Assembly (NCBI GenBank): GCA_012728775.1
Contig: JAAYEN010000039.1
Coordinates: forward strand, 1-37,776
Reading direction: 5' to 3'
DNA: 37,776 nucleotides
Source of the DNA: Tissierellia bacterium
GTDB lineage: Bacteria > Bacillota_A > Clostridia > Tissierellales > Peptoniphilaceae
Position 1 is the stretch's first letter, and each line of letters starts with the position of its first letter. Positions 18,944 to 27,241 of this stretch are shown in pieces. Below the pieces are notes generated by a model. The model did not search any database. It was given only the letters and a program-made list of their open reading frames with translations, and had not been told where the DNA came from. Position numbers and translations under genes: made by a program.

Positions 18944-21283
18944 TTATTTCATAAGTTTATCTAATAATATTTTTTGCTCTACTTGAGCTACTATATTTCT
19001 AGTGTATTCCACAGTATCTGGATTTACACTTATAGATGTGATTCCATTTTGTACTAAAAATTCTGCAAATTCTGGGTATTGTGATGGGCCTTGTCCACAA
19101 ATAGATACTGTCTTACCATATTTTTTAGCAGCTTTGATAATGATCTTAACAGCTCTCTTAACAGCTTCATTTCTTTCATCAAAATAACCCATATTATTCA
19201 TTTTCTCAGAATCTCTGTCGGCTCCCATTATCAATTGGGTCAAATCGTTACTTCCAATTGAGAATCCGTCAATTAGTTGGGCAAATTCCTCTGCCATCAT
19301 GACAACTGAAGGAACTTCTGCCATAATCCATAGTTTAAAGTCCACACTTTGAACTAAGCCCTCTTCTGCCATTATTTCCTTGACTTTTACAAGTTCTGCT
19401 GGCGTTCTTACAAATGGAAGCATTACTACTACATTTCTAAGCCCATGGTCTTCTCGAACCTTTTTAATTGCTTGGCATTCTAATCTAAAGCCTGCCTCGT
19501 ATTCTGGAGAAATATATCTAGATACTCCTCTCCATCCAATCATAGGATTTTGTTCAATAGGTTCGACTTCTTCTCCGCCCTTTAACCCTCTATATTCATT
19601 GGTTCTAAAGTCAGAAAGTCTAACAGTCAATTGCTTAGGATATATTGCAGAAGCTACAGCATATATACCTTCAACTAATTTATCTACCATTAATTGTTGT
19701 TGTCCAGTTTCAATCAAATACATAGGATGGGCACCTATCATATTTGTAAAGATAAACTCTGTCCTCATAAGGCCTATTCCATCAAAAGGAAGTTGCTTAT
19801 GCTTTTCAATTAAATCAGGTTGTCCAAGGTTCATATATATCTTAGTTGCAGTTATTGGAGCTAAATAATTTTTTAGCTCTTCTGAAATCACAAATGGTCC
19901 AGATGCTCCCTGAGCTGGTTTTTCTTCATCAGTTTTCTTGTTTAAAACATTTCCTTGGTAAACTACTCCTCTAGTAGAGTCTACTGTTACAAATTGTCCT
20001 TCTGTTAAATCTTTAGTAGCACTTTTTGCACCAACTATACAAGGTATTCCAAGTTCTCTAGATACTATAGCAGCATGACAAGTTCTTCCACCTTCGTCTG
20101 TTACAACTGCTGCACATTTTCTCATAGCAGGTACCATATCAGGATTTGTCATACCAGTTACTAATACGTCCCCGTCTTCTACTTGATTAATATTGTTTAA
20201 ATCTTCAACTATTCTTACTTTACCTCTTCCAATTCCTGGAGAAGCCGCAAGTCCTTTAACTAATACAATAAGTTCTTCTTTCTCATCTTCTTTTATTGTA
20301 GTAATTGGTCTGGATTGTAGTATATAGAGTTTTTTAGTATCTTCGTCTATTCCCCATTCTATATCTTGAATACTCTTATATAAATTTTCTATCTTTATAC
20401 CATAATCAATCAATGTACTCAGTTCATAAGAACTTAAACATTCACTAGAAACAGCTTCATTTCCTAAATAATCTGCTACTTGAACAAGTCTTGTACCTAT
20501 GCCATCGTCAGCTTTTATTACCATAACATTTTTATCAGAAATAGTAGTTTCTACAACTTGTTTTGTCTTTTTATTTACAATGTATTCATCAGGAGTTACC
20601 ATACCACTTACAACAGCTTCTCCTAATCCGTAACTAGCATTGATCATCATCTCATCAACATTTTGAGAAATTGGATTTGCAGTAAACATTACACCACTTT
20701 TTTCGCTATTAACCATTTTTTGAACTACTACGCTCAAAGCTACGTCAAAGTGATCAAATTTTTGTTTCTCTCTGTAATATATTGCTCTTGCAGTCCATAA
20801 AGAAGCCCAACACATTCTGATATGCTTTAATAATTCATCTTCTCCAGCTATGTGAAGATAAGTATCTTGTTGACCAGCAAAAGATGCATCTGGTAAATCT
20901 TCAGCAGTAGCAGAAGATCTTACAGCTACAAGAGGATTTTCTAAGTCTACAGCTTTACTGAAGGCCCTATATGCATCTCTTATCTCTGCTTCCAAATCTT
21001 CAGGAATTTTGCTTTCGTTTAACTTAGCTTGCAGCCTTTCACTAACAAGAGTAAGAGAATCTGGGTTGTCTACGTCAAGTCTTTCCAGTAGCACTTTTAC
21101 AGTCTCATTTAAATTTGTGTAGTCAATAAAGTAGTTATAAGCTGAACTAGTAACGCAAAATCCAGGAGGGACATCCAGCCCCATTTGGGTCATTTCACCT
21201 AAATTTGCACCTTTTCCGCCAACTATTGGGATATCATTTCTCCCTACTTCATTGAAGCGTTTAATATATCTATATTTTGACAT
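18944..21283 (-). CDS. ppsA: Phosphoenolpyruvate synthase (pyruvate, water dikinase)
   Basis: 779 residues from the ATG at 21283. A TTG five codons earlier lies inside the GGAGG ribosome binding site and is not the start. It converts pyruvate, ATP and water to phosphoenolpyruvate, AMP and phosphate. The N-terminal ATP-grasp domain has VGGKGANLGEM and VRSSATAEDLPDASFAG; the swivelling domain has catalytic H403 in GGRTCHAAIVSRELGIP; the C-terminal barrel has GLMRTEFIF, SIGSNDLTQ and the conserved cysteine in SICGQGPS. This allows gluconeogenic flow in an organism whose eno and gpmI are in the same window. It has its own promoter. Confidence 0.96.
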   Translation of the reverse strand: MSKYRYIKRFNEVGRNDIPIVGGKGANLGEMTQMGLDVPPGFCVTSSAYNYFIDYTNLNETVKVLLERLDVDNPDSLTLVSERLQAKLNESKIPEDLEAEIRDAYRAFSKAVDLENPLVAVRSSATAEDLPDASFAGQQDTYLHIAGEDELLKHIRMCWASLWTARAIYYREKQKFDHFDVALSVVVQKMVNSEKSGVMFTANPISQNVDEMMINASYGLGEAVVSGMVTPDEYIVNKKTKQVVETTISDKNVMVIKADDGIGTRLVQVADYLGNEAVSSECLSSYELSTLIDYGIKIENLYKSIQDIEWGIDEDTKKLYILQSRPITTIKEDEKEELIVLVKGLAASPGIGRGKVRIVEDLNNINQVEDGDVLVTGMTNPDMVPAMRKCAAVVTDEGGRTCHAAIVSRELGIPCIVGAKSATKDLTEGQFVTVDSTRGVVYQGNVLNKKTDEEKPAQGASGPFVISEELKNYLAPITATKIYMNLGQPDLIEKHKQLPFDGIGLMRTEFIFTNMIGAHPMYLIETGQQQLMVDKLVEGIYAVASAIYPKQLTVRLSDFRTNEYRGLKGGEEVEPIEQNPMIGWRGVSRYISPEYEAGFRLECQAIKKVREDHGLRNVVVMLPFVRTPAELVKVKEIMAEEGLVQSVDFKLWIMAEVPSVVMMAEEFAQLIDGFSIGSNDLTQLIMGADRDSEKMNNMGYFDERNEAVKRAVKIIIKAAKKYGKTVSICGQGPSQYPEFAEFLVQNGITSISVNPDTVEYTRNIVAQVEQKILLDKLMK

Positions 21284-21318
21284 ATTTTCTACCTCCAATT
21301 TCTTTTTTTCTACTTATA

Positions 21319-21346
21319 ATTATACCCTATAATTGAACAAATTCAA
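21319..21346 (-). promoter_or_regulatory. Promoter of ppsA
   Basis: Minus strand TTGAAT (21341-21346) and TATAAT (21319-21324) with a 16-base spacer, lying in the 74-base gap upstream of ppsA. Confidence 0.7.
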
Positions 21347-21357
21347 AACGAATTTAA

Positions 21358-22047
21358 TTAAATGGATTTTAATTTAAAACCTAAATAATCACTAGAAACA
21401 CATAAAAGTTTTACGCCGGAAAAATTACCTTCTATAGCAAAATTATGTCCTTCTCCATGTAAGTGTCCATATACACAAGTATCCACATTATATTCAATCA
21501 TTAAATCTAAAAATTCATTTGGATTTCTAGCACAATTAAAAGGTGGATAATGTATCATTACTATTCTTTTTTTGCCTTTCATATCTTCCTTAAAGCTATC
21601 TAATGAGAGTTTTAATCTATTTAACTCTCGATTAAATATTTTCTCATCATCTTCTGTAAATATTTCTGAATCCCTTGAATACCAACCTCGTGTACCGCTA
21701 ATAATATAATTTCCAAATTCTACATGATCATTATATATGTATCTTATAGATTTAAAACCCAAAGCTTCTAATTTAGTTTTAGTACCCCACCAATAATCAT
21801 GGTTTCCTTTTATAAAACATTTGGTCCCTGGTAGATTATCAATTTTTTTTAAATCCTCAATGCTATCTTCAAGTTTCAAAGCCCAAGAAATATCACCAGG
21901 TATTAATACTAGGTCCTCTGGTGATACGTTGTTTTTCCATGACTCAATTATTTTCTCTTCATGATTTATCCAATTTTCTCCAAATACGTCCATAGACTTA
22001 GATTTCGTATGATCGAAGTGTAAGTCTCCTATGCTCCAAATCATCAT
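21358..22047 (-). CDS. Metallophosphoesterase family protein
   Basis: 229-residue calcineurin-like phosphoesterase. All metal-binding blocks are visible: GDLHFDH near residue 7, GDISWA near 52, GNHDYWW near 81, MIHYPP near 165 and YGHLHGEGH near 193. No signal peptide or extra domain, so a soluble cytoplasmic enzyme. Family members act on phosphomono- or diesters, and the substrate cannot be read from sequence. AGGAG precedes two adjacent ATGs (22047, 22044); either could be used. It follows the SbcC-like gene by 5 bases, so it is probably the last gene of the nuclease operon and may share its role. Confidence 0.9.
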   Translation of the reverse strand: MMIWSIGDLHFDHTKSKSMDVFGENWINHEEKIIESWKNNVSPEDLVLIPGDISWALKLEDSIEDLKKIDNLPGTKCFIKGNHDYWWGTKTKLEALGFKSIRYIYNDHVEFGNYIISGTRGWYSRDSEIFTEDDEKIFNRELNRLKLSLDSFKEDMKGKKRIVMIHYPPFNCARNPNEFLDLMIEYNVDTCVYGHLHGEGHNFAIEGNFSGVKLLCVSSDYLGFKLKSI

Positions 22048-22052
22048 TTCTC

Positions 22053-23774
22053 CTATATCTTAACTAAGTTTGTATCTTCAATTAATTTATGATTAAATAA
22101 GATATCCCTATTACTTGTAAAAAAAATTATTTGATAATCCTTAGAAATTTTCTTCAACAAATTTAAACTAGAAATTTTTCTATCTTCATCATACAGAGTC
22201 AAGCCATCATCGATAAATATTGGGAAATTTATTCCAGAATTTACAATTAAGCCCAACCTATATGCTAAATAAACTTGACCTATTGTGCCTTGGCTTAAAC
22301 TATCTACATTAACTATTTGATTAATTTCTTCGTCAAACAAGGTAATCTCACCATTATCTCCTATATATAACCTAGAATATTTTCCATTTGTAATCTCTTT
22401 GATAAATTCGCTACTGTCTTCGATGAGTATGCTAGAAGCTTCAAAAAAATTGCTTTTTGAAATGTTTTTTAATATGGATATACTAACTTCTCCCATCTCT
22501 TTATTAAAATTCAAATCTTCCAGTCTAGAATTTAATTCTCTTTCTTTATTTTTGACAGAAATGAATTTTTCTTTTTCTAAATCTAAACGTCTAATTCTTT
22601 CCAGTAACTTCTCTTTTAATATTACATTTTCTGAAATCTCTTTTCTCATACTTTCAATTTGTTCATAATAATAGTTTAAATCAACATTTAAAACTGTATT
22701 GTTTTTTTTTAAATAAAAATCCAATTCATTGTAAAGCAATCTCAATTCATTTTTTTTAGATTTCAATAAATAATCTTTATAAAAGGAATAAAAAAATCCC
22801 AATAATAATACCACTCCTAAAACTATAATAAGTTTTTTATTGAATATAATTCCCATTACTGTAAAAATTAAACTCGCAATAAAATAAACTTTACCATATG
22901 CGTTTGTAGGATTTGACAATTTTATAATATCTTTTTCTAATATTTCAATTTTATTTTCTATTTTACTAATTTCTAATAAATCATTTGAACTTTTGTTATT
23001 TGAAACTATATTATCTTTTCTTATAAATTTCTGAAAGTTTTTTTCCAATTTATATAATATTTCTTCTTTTTTTGAAATAATATGATTAATACTTTCTATC
23101 TTACTTAAAATTGAATCATATTCATTGTCATTAAACTGATAACTTAAATTATCTTCTAAAGACTTCAGGTTATTTAGTATAGATCTTGTTTCTTTTTTTT
23201 CGTCTTTTCCATAAGTATATTCTTCAATTTTTGAAATAAGATTTTCTATTGAAGTAGTTTCAGATTGAGTGCTAAAATGATTTATTATTCTGTCTTTGAG
23301 ATCAAAAGATAAATTTTCCTCCATAATTAATTCATCACTAATAATAAATAAATCTCTAATTGTAGACTCTTGAATTCCAAAAAAGTTTTCGTCTAATGAC
23401 TCGACCTTTTTTGACGAATCTACTAAAAAAACAGGCTTGCCGTCTTCTCCATTACTTAAATTGTGTATAGTTAAACTCTCTTTAGATTTCATGAAATTTC
23501 TATAAAAATAATAAAAAGAATTATCATATTCTACTATCATACTTCCCTCATATATGTTGCTTCTCCAAGGAATATTCTTTTCGTAATCTTTGGAGTATAT
23601 TGTCCTTTTACTTCCTGGTACTGTACCTCCAAAAAACATATTAAATACAAAAGACCTGATAGTTGATTTTCCACTTTCATTAGAACCATAAATTATATTT
23701 AAATTATCATTTAATTCAATTTTTTTATCTTTTAATTTCCCATAAGAAACTAAATTAATTTCTTTAAGCTTCAA
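22053..23774 (-). CDS. SbcC/YhaN-like AAA ATPase with membrane segment
   Basis: 573 residues starting at TTG 23774, chosen because GGAGGG lies 6 bases upstream and sits within the end of the preceding gene; a TTG at 23801 would overlap that gene and has no site. Walker A is GSNESGKS at 30-37. Long coiled-coil stretches follow, interrupted near residues 305-345 by two hydrophobic helices. The C-terminal half brings an SxSQGTIGQVYLAYRLGL signature and Walker B FPIFIDDGL. It resembles the SMC-like ATPase partner of an SbcD nuclease; B. subtilis YhaN likewise has a membrane segment, but that protein is much longer (around 960). One base separates it from the nuclease gene. Confidence 0.85.
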   Translation of the reverse strand: MKLKEINLVSYGKLKDKKIELNDNLNIIYGSNESGKSTIRSFVFNMFFGGTVPGSKRTIYSKDYEKNIPWRSNIYEGSMIVEYDNSFYYFYRNFMKSKESLTIHNLSNGEDGKPVFLVDSSKKVESLDENFFGIQESTIRDLFIISDELIMEENLSFDLKDRIINHFSTQSETTSIENLISKIEEYTYGKDEKKETRSILNNLKSLEDNLSYQFNDNEYDSILSKIESINHIISKKEEILYKLEKNFQKFIRKDNIVSNNKSSNDLLEISKIENKIEILEKDIIKLSNPTNAYGKVYFIASLIFTVMGIIFNKKLIIVLGVVLLLGFFYSFYKDYLLKSKKNELRLLYNELDFYLKKNNTVLNVDLNYYYEQIESMRKEISENVILKEKLLERIRRLDLEKEKFISVKNKERELNSRLEDLNFNKEMGEVSISILKNISKSNFFEASSILIEDSSEFIKEITNGKYSRLYIGDNGEITLFDEEINQIVNVDSLSQGTIGQVYLAYRLGLIVNSGINFPIFIDDGLTLYDEDRKISSLNLLKKISKDYQIIFFTSNRDILFNHKLIEDTNLVKI

Positions 23775-23775
23775 A

Positions 23776-24852
23776 TTATTCCCTCCAAGGAAAAACTTCA
23801 ATCCCTATATCTATAAGTTTTTCTTGTTCTTTACCAGAATAGTTCTCCAATACATAAGTTAAGTATTTGCCTAGTAGGTTATTTTTATTTTCATAAAGTA
23901 ATGTATTTATGTCGATAATGTTAGTCGTTAAATCAACTATTTCTAAATAAAAGAATTTTTTCCCTAGTATGTTTTTTACTTGTTTTAAATCCAAATCAGC
24001 ATGCTTACCAAAAAAATTAATTCTTAGAAAGTTTTTTTCATTTGTTTTTTCTATGAGTTTATCTAAGTGATTATACAATTCAGTATTGGTCCCAATTCCC
24101 GTAACATCAATATCTATAATTTCATATTGCCTGCTTCCAAAGTTTAAAAAACTTACTATACAATTTCCATCAGTAAAATCAATTAAGTAGCCGCCCCGTT
24201 CCCCCAAATCAGAGAAACTTAAAGGTTCGATTGAGCCAGAATAATAAGTTCTATTTCCTACCTTTCCAGGCTTGTGAATATGTCCCAAAGCTATATAATC
24301 AAAACCCCAACTCTCCAGTTTTGGAATATCCAGTGGCAAATAATTATTTGATTGAGCATTTGTTCCGTGAATAGACAAAATATTGATAAAACTATTATCT
24401 AGTATTACTTCAGGAAGTTCTAGATAATCATATTCTACTTTAGCCCAACTAAATCCATAAACTCTAACTTTATTTTCAATTTCTACATATTCAAAAGATT
24501 CACCAAAAATATGAACGTTTTTTGGTGAATTAGAAGCTAAATATGCAGATTTAGCACTTATATGATCATGATTTCCTAAAGATATTACAAAATATATGTC
24601 ATTATATTTTGTAAATAAATAGTTAAGTCTGTCTAAATTAGATAAACTCATACTACTATTTTCATATATATCCCCAGGCAATAGTACTAACTTTATATCT
24701 TCATTTTTTGCATATTCTAATGCAAGTTCAAAGGTCTTCCAAAGCTCTTCTCTTCTTAATGAAAAATCTTTTCCTATTGCTCCTTCTAAACTAAATTCTC
24801 TACCTAAATGAATATCCCCTAAATGAAGAATTTTATATTTGCCATTATGCAT
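23776..24852 (-). CDS. SbcD/YhaO-like DNA repair exonuclease
   Basis: 358-residue Mre11-type metallophosphoesterase. Motifs in order: D13/H15 in HLGDIHLG, D61 in PGDIYEN, GNHDH at 93-97, SIHGTN near 185 and ALGHIHKPG near 208. The C-terminal 130 residues form the capping and ATPase-binding region. With the downstream SMC-like ATPase it should form an Mre11-Rad50-like complex that processes DNA ends. Its start lies in the last 8 bases of the upstream PfkB-like gene, so translation is likely coupled. Confidence 0.9.
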   Translation of the reverse strand: MHNGKYKILHLGDIHLGREFSLEGAIGKDFSLRREELWKTFELALEYAKNEDIKLVLLPGDIYENSSMSLSNLDRLNYLFTKYNDIYFVISLGNHDHISAKSAYLASNSPKNVHIFGESFEYVEIENKVRVYGFSWAKVEYDYLELPEVILDNSFINILSIHGTNAQSNNYLPLDIPKLESWGFDYIALGHIHKPGKVGNRTYYSGSIEPLSFSDLGERGGYLIDFTDGNCIVSFLNFGSRQYEIIDIDVTGIGTNTELYNHLDKLIEKTNEKNFLRINFFGKHADLDLKQVKNILGKKFFYLEIVDLTTNIIDINTLLYENKNNLLGKYLTYVLENYSGKEQEKLIDIGIEVFPWRE

Positions 24853-25765
24853 TTACTTTCTCAACTATAATATTTTTCATCAGATTTTTAACTTGAGATG
24901 CATCTCTTTTTAATGTTTCTCTTTTAAGTTCAATTCCAGTTACAGCCAGAGCTATAGATAATCTCATTTCTTCTTCGTAGTTTTTATTTAAAGCTGCTAC
25001 ATAACCAGATAGTATTCTATCTTTATAATTTGGATTATAAAAGCTTTCCTCACCATTGGTAGTGTAAACGTGGGTTTTGGTAAACATCTGAAGATTTCCT
25101 TTGGGATTGTAGTAAATAACCTTTCCTACTCCTGAGTTCAAAAGTCCTTTGCACACTTTACTTATTTCCCAGTTAAAATTCACTTGTGTTTCAGAATATT
25201 CTTCTAGGGATTCTTTATCTAAAACTAAAATATATGGTTTATTTTCGACTATTTTTTTAACATTATTCTTGTTTGCTGATATGCCAATGGGTATACCCGC
25301 TTTATATGCCATATTAATAAAATTGCTATAAACTTCTTCTTCGTAAGAAACTCCATTTGATTCCGTTAAAACAATAAATTCCTTTTCAGAAATTGCATCT
25401 GAAAACCTACTATAAATATCCCTAAATTCTTCATTAGTTATTCTTGGCGTATTTGTAAATACATTGAGGTTTCTCGATTTGTCATGAATTTCTAATTTTT
25501 CAACAGTTTTATCTCTCAATCTAAATACATCATAATCTAAGGCTTCTGATTTTAATATTTCTAAATAATCAGAGCCTGTGGAACCTCCCAGAAAAGTAAA
25601 TATTTTATTTCTCACATCGAACATATTTAATATACGAAAAGCATTAATCCCATTTTCATTTATATCCTCATATATATTTTCAGCATAAACGGGTCTATCT
25701 GCTGAAAATATGGGAATTTCATAATTTTTTATCAAAAAAGGATTAATATCTACAATTAAATTCAT
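24845..25765 (-). CDS. PfkB-fold (1-phosphofructokinase-like) protein with degraded catalytic motifs
   Basis: 306 residues that align throughout with FruK/LacC sugar kinases: INPFLIKN near residue 8 in place of NPALD, ENGINAFRIL (37-46) in place of GKGINVARVL, FTFLGGSTGSDYL (56-68), VLTESNGVS in place of VLSGSLP, and SGYVAALNKNYEEEMRLSIALAVTG at 253-277. The anion-hole motif GAGD is replaced by NYKD; the aspartate D249 remains but both glycines are gone, and the NPALD aspartate is lost. It may have lost kinase activity or changed substrate. GAGGTGA precedes the ATG. It overlaps the SbcD-like gene by 8 bases, so it seems to be the first gene of the nuclease operon. Fold call is mine from motif comparison; function unknown. 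Confidence 0.75.
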   Translation of the reverse strand: MNLIVDINPFLIKNYEIPIFSADRPVYAENIYEDINENGINAFRILNMFDVRNKIFTFLGGSTGSDYLEILKSEALDYDVFRLRDKTVEKLEIHDKSRNLNVFTNTPRITNEEFRDIYSRFSDAISEKEFIVLTESNGVSYEEEVYSNFINMAYKAGIPIGISANKNNVKKIVENKPYILVLDKESLEEYSETQVNFNWEISKVCKGLLNSGVGKVIYYNPKGNLQMFTKTHVYTTNGEESFYNPNYKDRILSGYVAALNKNYEEEMRLSIALAVTGIELKRETLKRDASQVKNLMKNIIVEKVNA

Positions 25766-25785
25766 AAATCACCTCATCAATTTTT

Positions 25786-25791
25786 ATTATA
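25786..25791 (-). promoter_or_regulatory. -10 element ahead of the PfkB-like gene
   Basis: Minus strand TATAAT, 20 bases before the ATG, preceded by TTTTG. No good -35 at 17 bases (TTTATT only). Probably starts the PfkB-like/SbcD/SbcC-like/phosphoesterase transcript. Confidence 0.45.
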
Positions 25792-25821
25792 CAAAATAAT
25801 CTATCTTAAATAAAGCAATCC

Positions 25822-27186
25822 TCAATGTAACTTTATATATTTCCAATTGTCTGTTTTATATCTCCAAGTTATTCCAAAAAATCTTGTTATTTGATCTATA
25901 AACATTGCAATCCAAGCTCCCATAAGACCCATTTGTAATGTATTAACTAAAATATATGCTGCTAAAAGTCTTACTATTACTGCACTAACTAAGGTTACTA
26001 CTAAAGTTGAGATAGTATCACCGGCTCCTCTTAGCCCTCCTGATAATACAAAAGTAACTGCTTGAAACGGCTGAATAAATGCCATTAACTTCAAAATACT
26101 ATCAGATTGTGCGATAATATTTGTATCATCTGTATATAATCCTGCTAATTTGGTTCCAAAAAAGAAAAATACTAAAAATAATACTCCAGATACTATTAAG
26201 GATAAAGTATTAGATTCTTTAATATATGCTTCTGCTTTATCTATCCTTCGTTCACCAAGGCTTTTTCCCACTAAAGTAGTAGTAGCTATACCAAATGCTT
26301 GACCAGGAGAATAAGATAAGGATAGTATATTTAATCCTATTTGATGTGTTGCATATACAACTGTTCCTAATTGAGAGACTATTCTTACAAACACCAAAAT
26401 CCCTACTCTAAAAATGACTTGTTCTAATGCTGCTGGCCCACCGATATTTACTAAATTTTTTATTATTCCGCTATCTATTTTAAATTTTTCTTTCAGTTTT
26501 AATTTTAGATCGTGTTCTCCATTTATTAAATAAATAATTATTGCTAAAGATGCAACTATTTGAGAAATAGTAGTAGAAATTCCCGCTCCAGTAACTCCTA
26601 ATCTAGGTAAGCCAAACTTCCCAAATATTAATATATAATTTCCAATTACATTGAGCAAATTCACTGACAAATTGATCTTCATAGGATTTTTTGTATCTCC
26701 AGTCCCTCTCATAGCCGAAAATACAGTCAGATTAAAGGCCTGAAAAATAAAACCTATTGTTACTATTTTAAAATAATTTGCACCTATAGAAATAGCATCT
26801 TCTTGCGCTCCAATAAGCCTCATAACCCCAGTTCCATTGATTTGTGTAACAAGAATAAATGGAACGACAAGTATAATAAACGATATTATTAATAGATGTT
26901 TTAAAACTGGAGAAATTTTTTCATTTTCCTTAGCACCAGTATATCTAGCTATCATAGTAGTGCCTCCAGTAGCTAATGCTTGGACTAATGATATCCCAAT
27001 AAACATCATTTGGTTGGTTATTCCAATGGCTGCAATGGATGGTGTAGTAATACTAGATGTTCCACTATTACCTACCATCATCATATCTACCATTCCAAAT
27101 AAGCTACTTATTAATAATTCTAAAAAAACTGGTAATGTAATCTTTATGGTATCAAGCCTATAATCTGGTCTACTATCGTCAATCAA
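25822..27186 (-). CDS. MATE family multidrug/cation efflux transporter
   Basis: 454 residues from TTG 27186, which has GGGAGGG 6 bases upstream; the TTG at 27201 is part of that site. Twelve hydrophobic segments in two halves, with the family blocks MVDMMMVGNSG (first half) and GGLRGAGDT (second half), plus SAMRGTGDTKNPM. MATE proteins export organic cations or drugs in exchange for sodium or protons. Substrate not predictable. It follows the phosphoglucomutase gene but its terminator lies between, so expression is probably from readthrough or from a weak local promoter that I could not identify. Confidence 0.93.
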   Translation of the reverse strand: MIDDSRPDYRLDTIKITLPVFLELLISSLFGMVDMMMVGNSGTSSITTPSIAAIGITNQMMFIGISLVQALATGGTTMIARYTGAKENEKISPVLKHLLIISFIILVVPFILVTQINGTGVMRLIGAQEDAISIGANYFKIVTIGFIFQAFNLTVFSAMRGTGDTKNPMKINLSVNLLNVIGNYILIFGKFGLPRLGVTGAGISTTISQIVASLAIIIYLINGEHDLKLKLKEKFKIDSGIIKNLVNIGGPAALEQVIFRVGILVFVRIVSQLGTVVYATHQIGLNILSLSYSPGQAFGIATTTLVGKSLGERRIDKAEAYIKESNTLSLIVSGVLFLVFFFFGTKLAGLYTDDTNIIAQSDSILKLMAFIQPFQAVTFVLSGGLRGAGDTISTLVVTLVSAVIVRLLAAYILVNTLQMGLMGAWIAMFIDQITRFFGITWRYKTDNWKYIKLH

Positions 27187-27201
27187 AAATATCCCTCCCA
27201 A

Positions 27202-27240
27202 AATATTTAAAAATATTGTGGCAAGTTACCTTGCCACAAT
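27202..27240 (-). terminator. Intrinsic terminator of the phosphoglucomutase gene
   Basis: ATTGTGGCAAG and CTTGCCACAAT are a perfect 11-bp inverted repeat (27215-27240) around a 4-base loop, starting 1 base after the stop; on the minus strand ATTTTTAAATATTTT follows. A strong stem with an interrupted T-run. Confidence 0.8.
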
Positions 27241-27241
27241 T

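Noticed and set aside
19380..19868. 162-codon plus-strand frame within ppsA
   Set aside because: Antisense shadow of a strongly conserved gene; composition follows the complementary codons.
18944..21283. Reading ppsA as pyruvate, phosphate dikinase or enzyme I of the PTS
   Set aside because: Domain order and the N-terminal VGGKGANLGEM and length fit pyruvate, water dikinase; no PTS genes adjacent.
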